Shown here: positions 44,169 to 54,190 of the stretch, one piece after another | How the letters are laid out: the number at the start of each line of letters is the position of its first letter | How positions within the stretch are numbered: position 1 is the stretch's first letter | Source of the DNA: Dromiciops gliroides | Taxonomy: Eukaryota > Chordata > Mammalia > Microbiotheria > Microbiotheriidae | Length of the DNA: 64,000 bases | Assembly (NCBI RefSeq): GCF_019393635.1 | Contig: NC_057861.1 | Span: forward strand, 56,743,532-56,807,531 | Direction: 5' to 3' | The notes under the pieces: model-generated | The model's database searches: none | What the model saw: only the letters and a program-made list of their open reading frames with translations | What the model was told of the DNA's origin: nothing | Program-made: the position numbers and the translations under genes

Positions 44169-44879
44169 TCCTTCCTTATGCCCAATGGGCTGTAAAGCTG
44201 TGCATACCCTTTGACCCAACAATACCTCTATTAGGTCTTTTCCCCAAGAGATCATAAAAAAGGAAAAAGGACCCACATGTACAAAAATATTTATAGCTGC
44301 TCTTTTTGTGGTGACAAGGAATTGGAAATTGAGGGGATGCCCATCAATTGGGGAATGGCTGAACAAGTTGCGGTATATTAACGTAATGGAATTCTATTGT
44401 GCTGTAAGAAACTATGAGCATGAAGAGTTCAGATAAACCTGGAAGGACTCACATGAAATGATGCTGAGTGAGATGAGCAGAACCAGGAGAACATGGTACA
44501 CAGTATCAACAACATTGTGTGTTGATCAACTGTGATAGACTTGACTCTTCTCAGCAATACAATGGTCCAAGATAGTTCCAAAGGACTCATGATGGAAAAT
44601 GCTCTCCAAATCCAGAAAAAAGAACTATGGAATCTAGATGCAGATTGAACCATACTATTCCTTTTTTGTTGTTTTTTTCTTTTTTGAGGTTTTTCCTTTT
44701 TGCTCTGATTATTCTTTCACAGCATGACTAATGCAGAAATATGTTTAATGTGATTGTACATATATAACCTATATTGGATTTCTTGCTGTCTTGGGGAGGG
44801 GAGAGGGAGAGGAGGGAGGGAGAAAAAATTGAAACTAGAAATCTTATGAAAAGAAATGTTGAAAACTTAAAAAAAAAAA
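44169..44879 (+). mobile_element. L1 3' end, 5'-truncated, with intact target-site duplication
   Basis: The 5' part encodes the C-terminus of L1 ORF2: VKLCIPFDPTIPLLG near 44190-44235, then in the next frame IFIAALFVVTRNWKLRGCPS and IGEWLNKL, equivalent to the 'FIAALFxxxxxW...CPSxGEWxNKL' region of mammalian L1. A single-base shift near 44245 and a stop at the 'FR' codon (44433-44435) break the frame; the DNA then reads TWKDSHEMMLSEMSRTRRTW. A G-rich 3' UTR and A-tail follow. An 11-bp duplication AAAGGTATTCT flanks it at 44158-44168 and 44880-44890. It is a dead-on-arrival copy of the machinery likely to mobilise the A-tailed SINEs. Confidence 0.92.
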
Positions 44880-45081
44880 AAAGGTATTCTCTCCTTGAGC
44901 AGGTTTCTAAGTAAATTCAATTTAGTTGCTAATGGTTAATATCTCTAATAAGTTTTGGAGTTATCAAATCTTAGAGCTGGAAAAGACTTGTAGTACTAAA
45001 GTATGATAGAGGCCTGAACTTGGAGCCAAGAGACCTGGGATCTAGGCCTGGACCCACCACTCGTTTACAAGGTCTGTGAGA

Positions 45082-45235
45082 GGGGCAGCTGGGTGGCACA
45101 GTGGATAAAGCACTGGCCTTGGATTCAGGAGGACCTGAGTTCAAATCCAGACTCAGACACTTAACACTTAACTAGCTATGTGACCCTGGGCAAGTCACTT
45201 AACCCTCATTGCCCTGCAAAAAAACAAAAAAAAAA
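45082..45235 (+). mobile_element. WSINE1-type SINE
   Basis: Head 'GGGGCAGCTGGGTGGCACAG' with an A-rich tail that runs into the AT-rich palindromic block at 45249. No clean target-site duplication was found. Confidence 0.9.
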
Positions 45236-45248
45236 TATTTTTTTAGTT

Positions 45249-45335
45249 TAATATATATATATTATATTAATATAATATAATATAATTATAATATAATATA
45301 ATATAATTAATATATATATATTATATTAATATAAT
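45249..45335. repeat. AT-only direct and palindromic repeat
   Basis: An identical 28-bp AT unit occurs at 45249-45276 and 45308-45335, separated by 31 bp of (ATAAT)-type sequence. Each unit contains the perfect 16-bp palindrome ATTATATTAATATAAT. Confidence 0.95.
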
Positions 45336-45631
45336 GGAACAAAGGGCTATTGACTTCCTCAAAGTCACACTACTGGTGCCAGCTCTCTTACTTCTCCCTG
45401 ATTCCAGGGCTTTTTCCACAATGCCATATACACTTAACCCACCTACCTTGGCCTAGCTGTATGTCCTCCAAAAAGTATTTACAGTAGGTGCTTTATATAT
45501 ATATTGGTTGAATGGATTCAAATAATTCTGAACCCTGATAACCTCCTCTCCAAACATACCTTATATTTCTATTCACCATCTTCTTTAGTCGAGATTTAGA
45601 ATTTTCCAACCTTGATATGGACAATCCTTTT

Positions 45632-45787
45632 TGTTTTGTTTTTGTATTTTTTTTTCCTGAGGCAATGGGGGTTAAGTGGCTTGCCCAGGGTCACACAGCT
45701 AGTGTCAAGTGTCTGAGGCCAGACTTGAACTCAGGTCCTCCCCAATCCAGGGCTGGTGCTTTATCCACTGCACCACCTAGCTGCCCC
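45632..45787 (-). mobile_element. WSINE1-type SINE, antisense
   Basis: A 14-bp duplication TGGACAA(T/A)CCTTTT at 45618-45631 and 45788-45801. Confidence 0.92.
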
Positions 45788-46285
45788 TGGACAAACCTTT
45801 TAAAAATTTTTTCTTTTTCCTTTTTTGGCCTACCCCTATCATTTTGATATTGTGGGCCAAGGACAGTCTTTGGTACCTGACCTTCCTGATAGGAAGGAAT
45901 CAGGAGTGTTGGCCCCAAGTTTCCTCCATCCCAATCCATCTTCCACACAGTTGCTGCCAAAGAGATTTTTCCTAAAGTGTTAGTGTCACCACATCTCTCC
46001 CCTATTCATAAACTCTACTGGCTAGCTATGGTCTCTCAAATATAAACTCCTCTGTCATTTAAAACCCATCAGCCCCATCTGCTATCTGCGTGCCTTTACA
46101 GTGGCTATCACCCATGCCTGGAACGGGCCCCCACCTCTTTTCCATCTTTCACAATCCCTAGTTTCCTTTGAACCTCATCTCAAGCTCCACCTTTTACCTG
46201 GAACCTTACGTGATGCTGCTAGTGTTCCCGCCCCCAATTAACTTGTATCCAGCTATATATGTATGTATTCTTTCTTCTGGCTAGA

Positions 46286-46525
46286 GTGTAAGGCAGCTGG
46301 GTGGTACAGTGAGTCAGGAAGACCTCATCTTCAAATCCAGCCTTAGACACTACCTGTGTGACCCTGGTCAAGTCACTTCACCTTTGTCTTCCTCAGTTTC
46401 CTCATCTGTAAAATGGGGATAATAAAAGTACCTACTTCCTAAGGTTGCCTTGAGAACTTAATGAGATATTTATGAAGCACTTCGCAAATCTTAAAGCACT
46501 ATCTAAATGCTAGCTATTATTATAA
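46286..46525 (+). repeat. Full-length MIR/CORE-SINE with WSINE-like head
   Basis: 'AGGCAGCTGGGTGGTACAG' head, 'cctgtgtgaccctggtcaag' core, 'ctcatctgtaaaatggggat', and 'gcacttcgcaaatcttaaag' 3' region. It pairs with 35105-35347. Confidence 0.75.
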
Positions 46526-46534
46526 ACGGTAAAC

Positions 46535-48135
46535 TCCTTGAGAGCAGGGACGGTTACATTTTTGTCAATGTATCTTCAGTTCCTAGTATGGTCTCTGTTA
46601 CATAGTAGGCCCTTAATAAATGTATATTGATAAATTAGTTGAAATGTTGGTCTTGTGTGGGTAGACCACACTCCTTCCAACCTGATCATTTCTGCTCCTT
46701 CTTAGTCTTTTCCTGACCTCTCTCAGGCAAGAAAGCACAGGGGGGAAGTTGCAGAAATCTCTGAGTTGTTAATAAATAGCTGTTATTTCTATAACATCAA
46801 GTCTTCCAGAGGCTAGATTGCTATTACTTAATCCTCACAACTTCCCTCTGAAATGTGGGATGGGAAAGGGCCCAGGGTGCCTATTTTACATATGACAAAA
46901 CTCAAGAGTAAATTGCCCAAGGCTCATAAAATGGCAAAACTAGGATTCTTAAGATCATAACTAAGAAGGGGACCTTAGAACTTATCTAATCCAAGCCCTT
47001 AATTTTAAAGATGAGCAAACGAAGACCTAGGGAGGTGACATAGCTTGCCTGAAATTTCCCAGATGAGAAATAGCAGTGCTGGGATTCAGCCCCAGGTACC
47101 CCAAAATGCCATCCTTGGTTCTCTGTCATCCTTACAGATTCATTGCTCTTCCATCCAGCTCCATCATTTAAAGCAGGGGAAGAAATGATCAGTCTCTGGA
47201 AAGGTTAATGAATGAGCTGGGAGAAGGTGAGAACAGTGGCTGTGAGGCCCATTATTCATTCAGGGTCTATCCCAGAGGGCCCCTTTGCCTGGTAACTTGA
47301 CCTTGATCTCATTTCTCACTGTTTTATGGGATTGCACTGGGATTTTTAAATAGAATCAGCCCTGTCATTTGAGACACTTTTAGCCTAACTGGACAGAGCA
47401 CTGCCCATGGGGAGTGATTAACCCAACACTAACTGTTGCTAAAGCATTGGATTGTCTGAGTCTGTCTAGTCTCTTAATTACATTGCTCAACTTCCCCCAG
47501 AGGTAGAATCCAGAAAATCTTAGCATGGTGCCATGGGGCCACTACATGCCAGCCCAGCATGACCACAGTGTTCCTGGCTGACCTTGGCTAAGTCTCTTCT
47601 TCTCCGTGGGTCTTAGTTTCCCCTTCCGTAAAATGAGGGAGAAGTTAGCAGCAAGTGATCTGAGCTAGGTCTCTTCCCCTCCACTTCCGCAGAACAAGAG
47701 AGCTGGCCAAGACTCTACCAAACTGGACACATTTAGGTTATAGGCCTGGTGATGAACTGTGTGTCTCTATCCATGGACCAGCCTTTCTCATTTGGGAAAT
47801 ATTGATCATTCATATATGTTCACTGAAGGGTAGTCACATCTCCTGATGTCTATATGTCAAGTCTCATAGAAAGGTTGTAAGCTCCACATAGGCAGTGTAT
47901 GCAGTATGACACTTCTCTTTGCAAAGAGGAAGTAGAAGTGCATTTTCTCATCTCTTCAGCAGGTGTGGTCAAGCCTAGTAACCATTAGACTGAGCCCCTT
48001 GAGGGCAGGGACTGTCTTTTGCTTCTTTTTGTATCCTCAGTGCCAATGCCTGGCACATAGTAGGCATTTAATAATGTATATTGACAACTTTTGACTGATT
48101 ATAATTACACAATGTCCGTTTTCATGAAGTTTTTT
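46535..48135. other. Non-coding stretch with antisense MIRs and a repeat-free block
   Basis: 46535-46640 and 47985-48100 are old repeat tails ('ttgagagcagggacggttac', 'gcctggcacatagtaggcat'). 46790-47115 contains two antisense MIR pieces. 47205-47500 has no recognised repeat and contains a nuclear-receptor-like site; see findings. Confidence 0.45.
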
Positions 48136-48139
48136 GGGG

Positions 48140-48400
48140 GGGGAGGAGGGTGGAAAAGATAGTGTTCTTTGCATTTACAGTATTTACTAATAGTGTATAC
48201 TGTTTACCTAGTTCTTCCTACTTTGTTCTGCATCAGCTCAGGTTTTCCCATGCTTCTCAGAATTCTTCACATTTATTGCTTCTGACAGTGCTATAATATT
48301 GCTTGCACTACAGTTTGTTCAATCATTCCCCAGTCAGTAGACCCCTCCTATATTTCTAGTTTTTGACAACTCTAATGGTTTAATTTTACCGTTCAAAAGT
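48140..48400 (-). mobile_element. L1 ORF2 3'-end fragment, antisense
   Basis: 'gttctgcatcagctcaggtt', 'cttcacatttattgcttctg' and 'agtttgttcaatcattcccc' are the antisense L1 blocks also seen at 12555 and 34200. Confidence 0.7.
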
Positions 48401-49748
48401 GGGGGTTGAGATAAGAGCCTGGGACTTGCCCAGTGTTGGTCGGAAATGCGGTGAATACATCCATGCATTAATTGGACAATGATTTCCTAATCATCTTCTA
48501 TGTGGTCTAGTCTCTTTCGGGGATAGAACAACTATTTCCATTTCTATAGCACCTTTAAGGTTTCCGAGGGCTTTTCCTCAGTAGTTTTGTGAGGTCAGTA
48601 GCTACAAGTATCATTGCCCCTAGTTTCAAATGAGAAGACAGGCTCAGGGAGGTCAAGTTACTTGCTTCTTCTTGCATAACTAGTCTTTATTGGAGCTGGT
48701 CTTTAAACAAATCAGCCAACTTTTACTAGGCACATACTATGTTCAGACCTCTGAGTCCCTGTGAACTATTTAAAGTGAGCTAAAATTAGTCTCCACCTCC
48801 TTGGAGCTCAGGCTAGTTGGAGAATAAGAAGTAAACCCAGGTTGCCATAGTACCGTGCAGAGTGGGATTGGGAGATAAGCGTAGCTCCTACCTGTTTTTT
48901 GCCTTCCGAGGCCAACGTTCTTTTCCCACCATCCCCAGATGGTTCTATGATCTTATCAATTGTGGATTTTCCATCCACGTATGCCAGTTGCAACCCATCC
49001 ATGCCTGTTCAACTTTTCTTCGTGACATTTTTTTCCTTAAAAGTTGTGGGTGTCCTATGAAATCTTAATTCAGTGAGCATACTTCTTCCAATAGCTGTTA
49101 TAGGATGGTCTGCCTATCTTTATACCTCTTAAAACACTATGTAAATGTGAACTTTTATGGTTTTTTAAAAGTTGCACTTCATATAGGTATGTACCTTAAG
49201 TATCTGCGATTGTTAGAGACAAAAAGCCAAAATCCATACTCAGTAGACCTGACTATAGGGTTTATTGAGAACAAACAAACCAATTTAATGGAAAAGGAAT
49301 CATGTTCAATTCTACATTATTGCCCCCTCTCCAATTGTCTTGTAGTTAGTTCAGTCTAGATGTTGGCCTAACCACCAGAGCCTTGGTAGATATTACGGGC
49401 TGTGTGGTGTTTTATACAGAGATATTCACATCTCTTTCAAATTATCAAAGGTAAGAAAACCCTTTGTATCTCATTCCTAAATTATAGAAAGCTAAACTCA
49501 AGGCTTGTGAGAATTCTTTTGGTATCAAGGCTCCTAGATACTCCACCTATTATCTATGTGCTCCCAGATACTCCAGTCTTATCTATCTAATAGTCCCTCT
49601 TCTCCCCGTGAGGTATGGGGCTTTATCCAGTTACCCTGCATCATTCGGGAGCTGGCCTTTGGCATGACTTGTGTTGTATTCTCCCTCTTCTTCAAATTTG
49701 AGTGGGCCTCTAGAGTTTTGCTGCCATCTAGTTATAAAACATCTGGGT
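48401..49748. other. Non-coding stretch
   Basis: 48535-48720 is an antisense MIR ('gtttcaaatgagaagacagg'). The remainder to 49748 has no recognised repeat and no supported exon. Confidence 0.35.
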
Positions 49749-49892
49749 GGGGGGCAGCTAGGTGGTGCAGTGGATAAAGCACTGGCTTTGGATTCAGGAG
49801 GACCTGAGTTCAAATCCAGCCTCAGACACTTGCCACTTAACTAGCTGTGTGACCCTGGGCAAGCCACTTAACCCTCATTGCCCTGCCAAAAA
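49749..49892 (+). mobile_element. WSINE1-type SINE
   Basis: A 13-bp duplication AAAACATCTG(G/A)GT at 49736-49748 and 49893-49905 (positions within one base). Confidence 0.92.
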
Positions 49893-50093
49893 AAAACATC
49901 TGAGTTTGAATTTCAGTTCTGCCACTTCCTGGCTATTTGTCCTTGAACAAACCTTTCTCCCTCTCTCAGCCTCAGTTTCTCCATATTTAAATTGGTAAGA
50001 ATAATCCTCAAACTACCTTCTTTACAGTGTTGCTATGAGGAGAGCTTTTTGTAAATGTGCAGTTTTAGGTCTGGTGAATAGTTATTAAAATGT

Positions 50094-50338
50094 TGTCAGT
50101 TGTTTCCATCATGTCTGACTCTCCATGACCCCATTTGGGGTTTTCTTGGTAGAGATACTAGAGTGATTTTACCATTTCCTTCTCCAGCTCATTTTACAAA
50201 TGAAGAAACTGAGGCAAACAGGGTTAAATGTTTTGCCCAAGGTCACACAGTTGGTAAGTAGTGTCTGAGGGATAATTTCAGCTCACATCTTCCTGACTCC
50301 AGGCCTAGGGCTCCATCCACTGTACCACCCAGCTGCCC
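50094..50338 (-). mobile_element. tRNA-SINE with RTE/BovB-like tail, antisense, full length
   Basis: Left end 'gtcagttgtttccatcatgt', 'ccccatttggggttttcttg' and 'accatttccttctccagctc' form the tail. Right side 'aaggtcacacagttggtaag' and 'tgtaccacccagctgccc' is the head. Tail and head are both present in one continuous copy. Confidence 0.8.
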
Positions 50339-50494
50339 TATTCATTATGCTAGTAGTTTACATTTGTCTGGTGCTTTTACAGACCTGTTTCACTAGAATA
50401 TCACAGGCCCAGGAAATAGAGACTGTTCCAATATTATCTCGTTTTATGGGAAGACTAGTGAGGGGCAGAGGCAGCTCTAGAACGAGTATCTTCT

Positions 50495-50549
<55 letters not shown>

Positions 50550-50681
50550 GGGCAATGAAGGTTACGTGACTTGCCCAGGGTCACACAGCTAGTAAGTGTC
50601 AAGTGTCTGAGGTCAAATTTGAACTCAGGTCCTCCTGAATCCAGGGCCAGTGCTTTATCTACTGCGTCATCTAGCTGCCCC
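50495..50681 (-). mobile_element. WSINE1-type SINE, antisense, tail expanded to (GT)n
   Basis: A 13-bp duplication ACGA(G/A)TATCTTCT at 50482-50494 and 50682-50694 encloses both the SINE and about 25 GT units (50497-50547). The microsatellite therefore occupies the place of the SINE's A-tail. Confidence 0.92.
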
Positions 50682-50799
50682 ACGAATATCTTCTGATTGT
50701 AGGGTTTGTTCTATCATGCAGGTAAATCTCCATTTTCTACCAGCAGTTCTGCTTGGTTTCTCCTCCAGAAAACCTCCTGCCCCTCTTTGTTGTCTTCCC

Positions 50800-52039
50800 C
50801 TATTCAATTGCAAGCTCCTTGAGGACAAGGGCTTGCCCTTCTTTCTCTGATTTCTATCCCCAGTGCTTATCACAGTGCCTGGCACCTGGTAGGTGCTTCA
50901 TAAATGCTTATTGAATTGTTTTTTGAAAACTGCCCAAGTGCTCCTCATATCATCAGACTGCTGGTGGAAAATAGGCAAAGTTGCAAATGTTGACCTTTTC
51001 ATTTCCTTTTTAAAGATCGTTATTCTCCTGGAGTCCCAAGTTCCTGAGACCTTGCTCTCTTCCTGCTTCTCCCCGCTTGCTTCCCATGAGCTGTGCAGAA
51101 TGCTTGCCAGGGGAGACTGTTCATCAGCCCTGTCACAGGCAGCAGAACATTCTTGGGGGAGGGCTTCCTTTGGATACAGAGAGAAGTTTTTCTTTCCTGT
51201 CAGTTTCAGGCACCTGGCAGCCTGGCAAATGAGGTGCCATCCTCAGCCCCTCTGGGTAGTTTTGTTCTTGCTGGAGGCAACATGGTCTATTGCAAAGAAC
51301 CCTGGACTTAGATTTAGTAAAGTCCCAACTTCTTTATTAAGCCGAGTGACCAGGACCAAAGGACTTCCTCTCCCTGAATCTCACTTTTGTCAGATTCAGA
51401 ATGGAGATATCTTTAGAACTTAGTTCAGAAAGTTGCTGTGAGATTCACTCTCATTATATTAGTGGCACGATTCTCATTTCCTTCTCCAGTAGGAATGGGA
51501 GATTCCAGGACTGTGTTCTCCACCACCAGTGTCTTCAGATAGAGGCTGGATGACTGCTTGTAAGGTGTGTTCGAGAGGAGAGTCTCACTTTTAGTAGAGT
51601 TTGGATCAACTAGCTCTTCCAGTTCTGAAATTATTTGAATTAAAGTGGATTTCTAAAAGGATCCTTGGGATTGGGAGGAGATTAAATCAGTGCACTGAGG
51701 CATGACATAAGGAAAGCTTTCTAGCCCAGGGCACCAAACAGTTTACTGGGTTCTAGGCCTGGCTCTGCCACTGACTGGCATGATGTTGGCCAGCTTCCCT
51801 ACCCTTACAGGCTTTTTTTCCCCAAGTTCTATAAAATGAAGGAGTTGAACTAACTGAGCTCTAGTGTTCCTTTCAACTCTGAAACTCTATAGAGGATGCG
51901 CCTTTCAGATTGCTACAGTTTTGTTCAACAAAAGGGTCACATTGGTGCCCATAAGAGTAGACTAGTAGCCCAGCTTAGCAGAGGAGTAACTCTCCTTCAT
52001 AGCAGAGCTACCCATGCAACACTGATTCCATGCCCATCA
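50800..52039. other. Non-coding stretch with old repeat tails
   Basis: 50810-50925 is an old repeat tail ('cagtgcctggcacctggtag'). 51530-51645 ('agaggctggatgactgcttg', 'gatcaactagctcttccagt') is the ancient family of 15990-16860. 51830-51890 is a MIR-type tail. No exon supported. Confidence 0.4.
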
Positions 52040-52378
52040 ACAGCTATCTTTTTTTTAATAGTATTTTCCCCAATTATATTTAAAAATAGTTTTCAACATT
52101 CATTTTTGTACGATTTTAAGTTCCAAAATTTTCTCCCACCTCCTTTCCCTCCCCCCTCCCAAATCCAGCAAACAATCTGGTATAGGTTATATATTACTAC
52201 TTTTTGGGGGGAGGGGAGCAGGGCAATCAGTGAGGGTTAAGTGACTTGCCCAAGGTCACACAGCTAGTGTGTCAAGTGTCTGAGGTCAGATTTGAACTTC
52301 CTGAATCCAGGGCTGGTGCTTTGTCCACTGCGCCACCTAGCTGCCCTTAGGTTATACGTTACAATCATGAACAACTAT
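52040..52378 (-). mobile_element. L1-lineage 3' UTR fragment, antisense, with nested SINE
   Basis: 'gtattttccccaattatatt', 'ctcccacctcctttccctcc' and 'aacaatctggtataggttat' form the fragment. It is split by the SINE at 52198-52347. Confidence 0.65.
52198..52347 (-). mobile_element. WSINE1-type SINE, antisense
   Basis: A 15-bp duplication TAGGTTATAYRTTAC at 52183-52197 and 52348-52362 with two differences. The element has small internal deletions ('ttgaacttcctgaatcc'). Confidence 0.9.
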
Positions 52379-52484
52379 TCTTGAAGGCAAGAAGGGACAT
52401 CAGCATGCAAGAGCTGTGAGATGCCCGGGACATCCGGGGAGCCTTAACACATACCTCTCTGCAGGCCTACTTTCATTTTGCAAA

Positions 52485-53250
52485 CAAAGGGACTAAAATG
52501 TCCCTACCCTTTGACCCAAAGTTCTGTTGCTACACACATATCCCAGGGAGGTCAGTGGTAAAAAGGCCTCACATACACCAAAATATTTGTAGCAGCACTT
52601 TCTGTGGTAGCAAAGACCTAGAAAACAAAGTAAATGTCCATCGATTGGAACTGTTGTTCATGGATGTAAAATAATAATGATAAAAAGTAGATAGATAGAT
52701 AGCATGTAGCATCGACTGTGTGCCAGGCGCCAAAGCTCTTCACAAATATTATCTCATCTGATCCTCACAACAACCCTGGGAGGTAAAGTATTTTTATTAT
52801 TCCTGACTATGCTGTAAAAAATAACAAATATAATGAATATAGCATGGAAAAACATACACGTTCTGATGCAGCGTGAAGTACGCAGAGCCAAGAAAACAAC
52901 ATTGAGTGGCCACATCAATGCAAATGGAAAGAACAAAACTCAAAAAACGATCTAAAATCAGTGCTGCAGAATTATAAAAGACAGACTTGGCCCCACAAAA
53001 GAGATAGGAGAAGACACTTCACCCCCTCTCACCTCTCAGCAGAAGTGGGGGATCCACGAGTGTGAAACGTTGCATAGGGTGTCAGATTGTTTTCAATGTG
53101 TTGATCAATTCTGCTGAATTTTGGTCATCTCTCCCCCCCCCCCCACACCTACCTTTCAAAGTTCTTTGTTTAAGGGATTTCTCTTTGGGAGGGGTACATT
53201 TACACGATGCACAAACAAAAAGTATTCATTAAAATCTATTTTTAAGAAAA
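52485..53250 (+). mobile_element. LINE 3' end (diverged L1 type) with nested MIR-type SINE
   Basis: 'ccctttgacccaaagttctg', 'ccaaaatatttgtagcagca' and 'aatgtccatcgattggaact' parallel the ORF2 end at 44200-44350. After an antisense MIR piece (52685-52800) it resumes with 'gttctgatgcagcgtgaagt', 'acgcagagccaagaaaacaa' and a 3' UTR ending near 53250. Confidence 0.7.
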
Positions 53251-53551
53251 TCTAGTCAGCCCACTGAACTGTTGAATGGGGAGCACCCAGGAGCTACATT
53301 ATGAGGTAAGAGGAGAGGAGCCACCTACAAGGGCTACCTAGAACCTTTCTCAGGAACCTCCAGCCTGCCGTTGTGGGGACAGGTTGAAGAAGAGATGCCT
53401 AGTAAGAGAGTGAGCGAAACCCCAGGGTAAGGAAGCGGTCCACGCCCGCCACAGGACCACTGATGAGAGTCAGAGACTATTGGATGAGATCTCATGACTG
53501 GATTGGTTTGGCCCTTATTTTTTCTTTCTTTCTTTTTTTAAAAGTCCAATT

Positions 53552-53712
53552 TGGGGCAGCTAGGTGGTTCAGTGGATAAAGCACCAGCCCTGGATTCAGG
53601 AGTAACTGAGTTCAAATCTGGCCTCAGATACTTGACACTTACTAGCTGTGTGACCCTGGACAAGTCACTTAACCCCCATTGCCTTGCCAAAAAAATAAAA
53701 AATAAATTTTTA
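53552..53712 (+). mobile_element. WSINE1-type SINE
   Basis: A 12-bp duplication AAAAGTCCAATT at 53540-53551 and 53713-53724. Confidence 0.92.
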
Positions 53713-54049
53713 AAAAGTCCAATTCAATAGTAGAGAGAAAATCCCTGTAAATGTACCCTTGGTCACTGGGTTTCAAAGATTGGCCCTCCTTAAAATCAAT
53801 GTTCGTATTTTAGTTCTTGGGAACCATCTGTCTCCCTTCTCTGCACTCCAAGGCCTTTATCCTTTCCCACTGGATCCCTGGGACACCCCATAGAGTCCAC
53901 CAGTCATCAGTGAGGGCCTCATGCTTTATATTAGCTGTCTTTCCTCTCCAACTTGGTCCCTCCATCCAGCAAGACTAAGCCCACTGTAGTTCTGTTTCTT
54001 CTTAGAGTTGATAAAATGTACTTTTCTCACTTCTTTGTAAAAGTGAAGG

Positions 54050-54190
54050 ATTATGGATGAGTGATACCTATACATAATGTCAGATTTTGGTGATATTTTG
54101 ATTAGTTTTGCTGAACTTATTTTTTCTTTCTTTTTATTTTAGTAACGATAGCTCTTTGAGTAGGGAGAAGGAGATAAGATGAGGAACTAT
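54050..54190 (+). mobile_element. LINE 3' UTR fragment
   Basis: 'tgtcagattttggtgatatt', 'attagttttgctgaacttat' match the 3' UTR type at 53085-53130 ('tgtcagattgttttcaatgt', 'ctgctgaattttggtc'). Confidence 0.5.
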
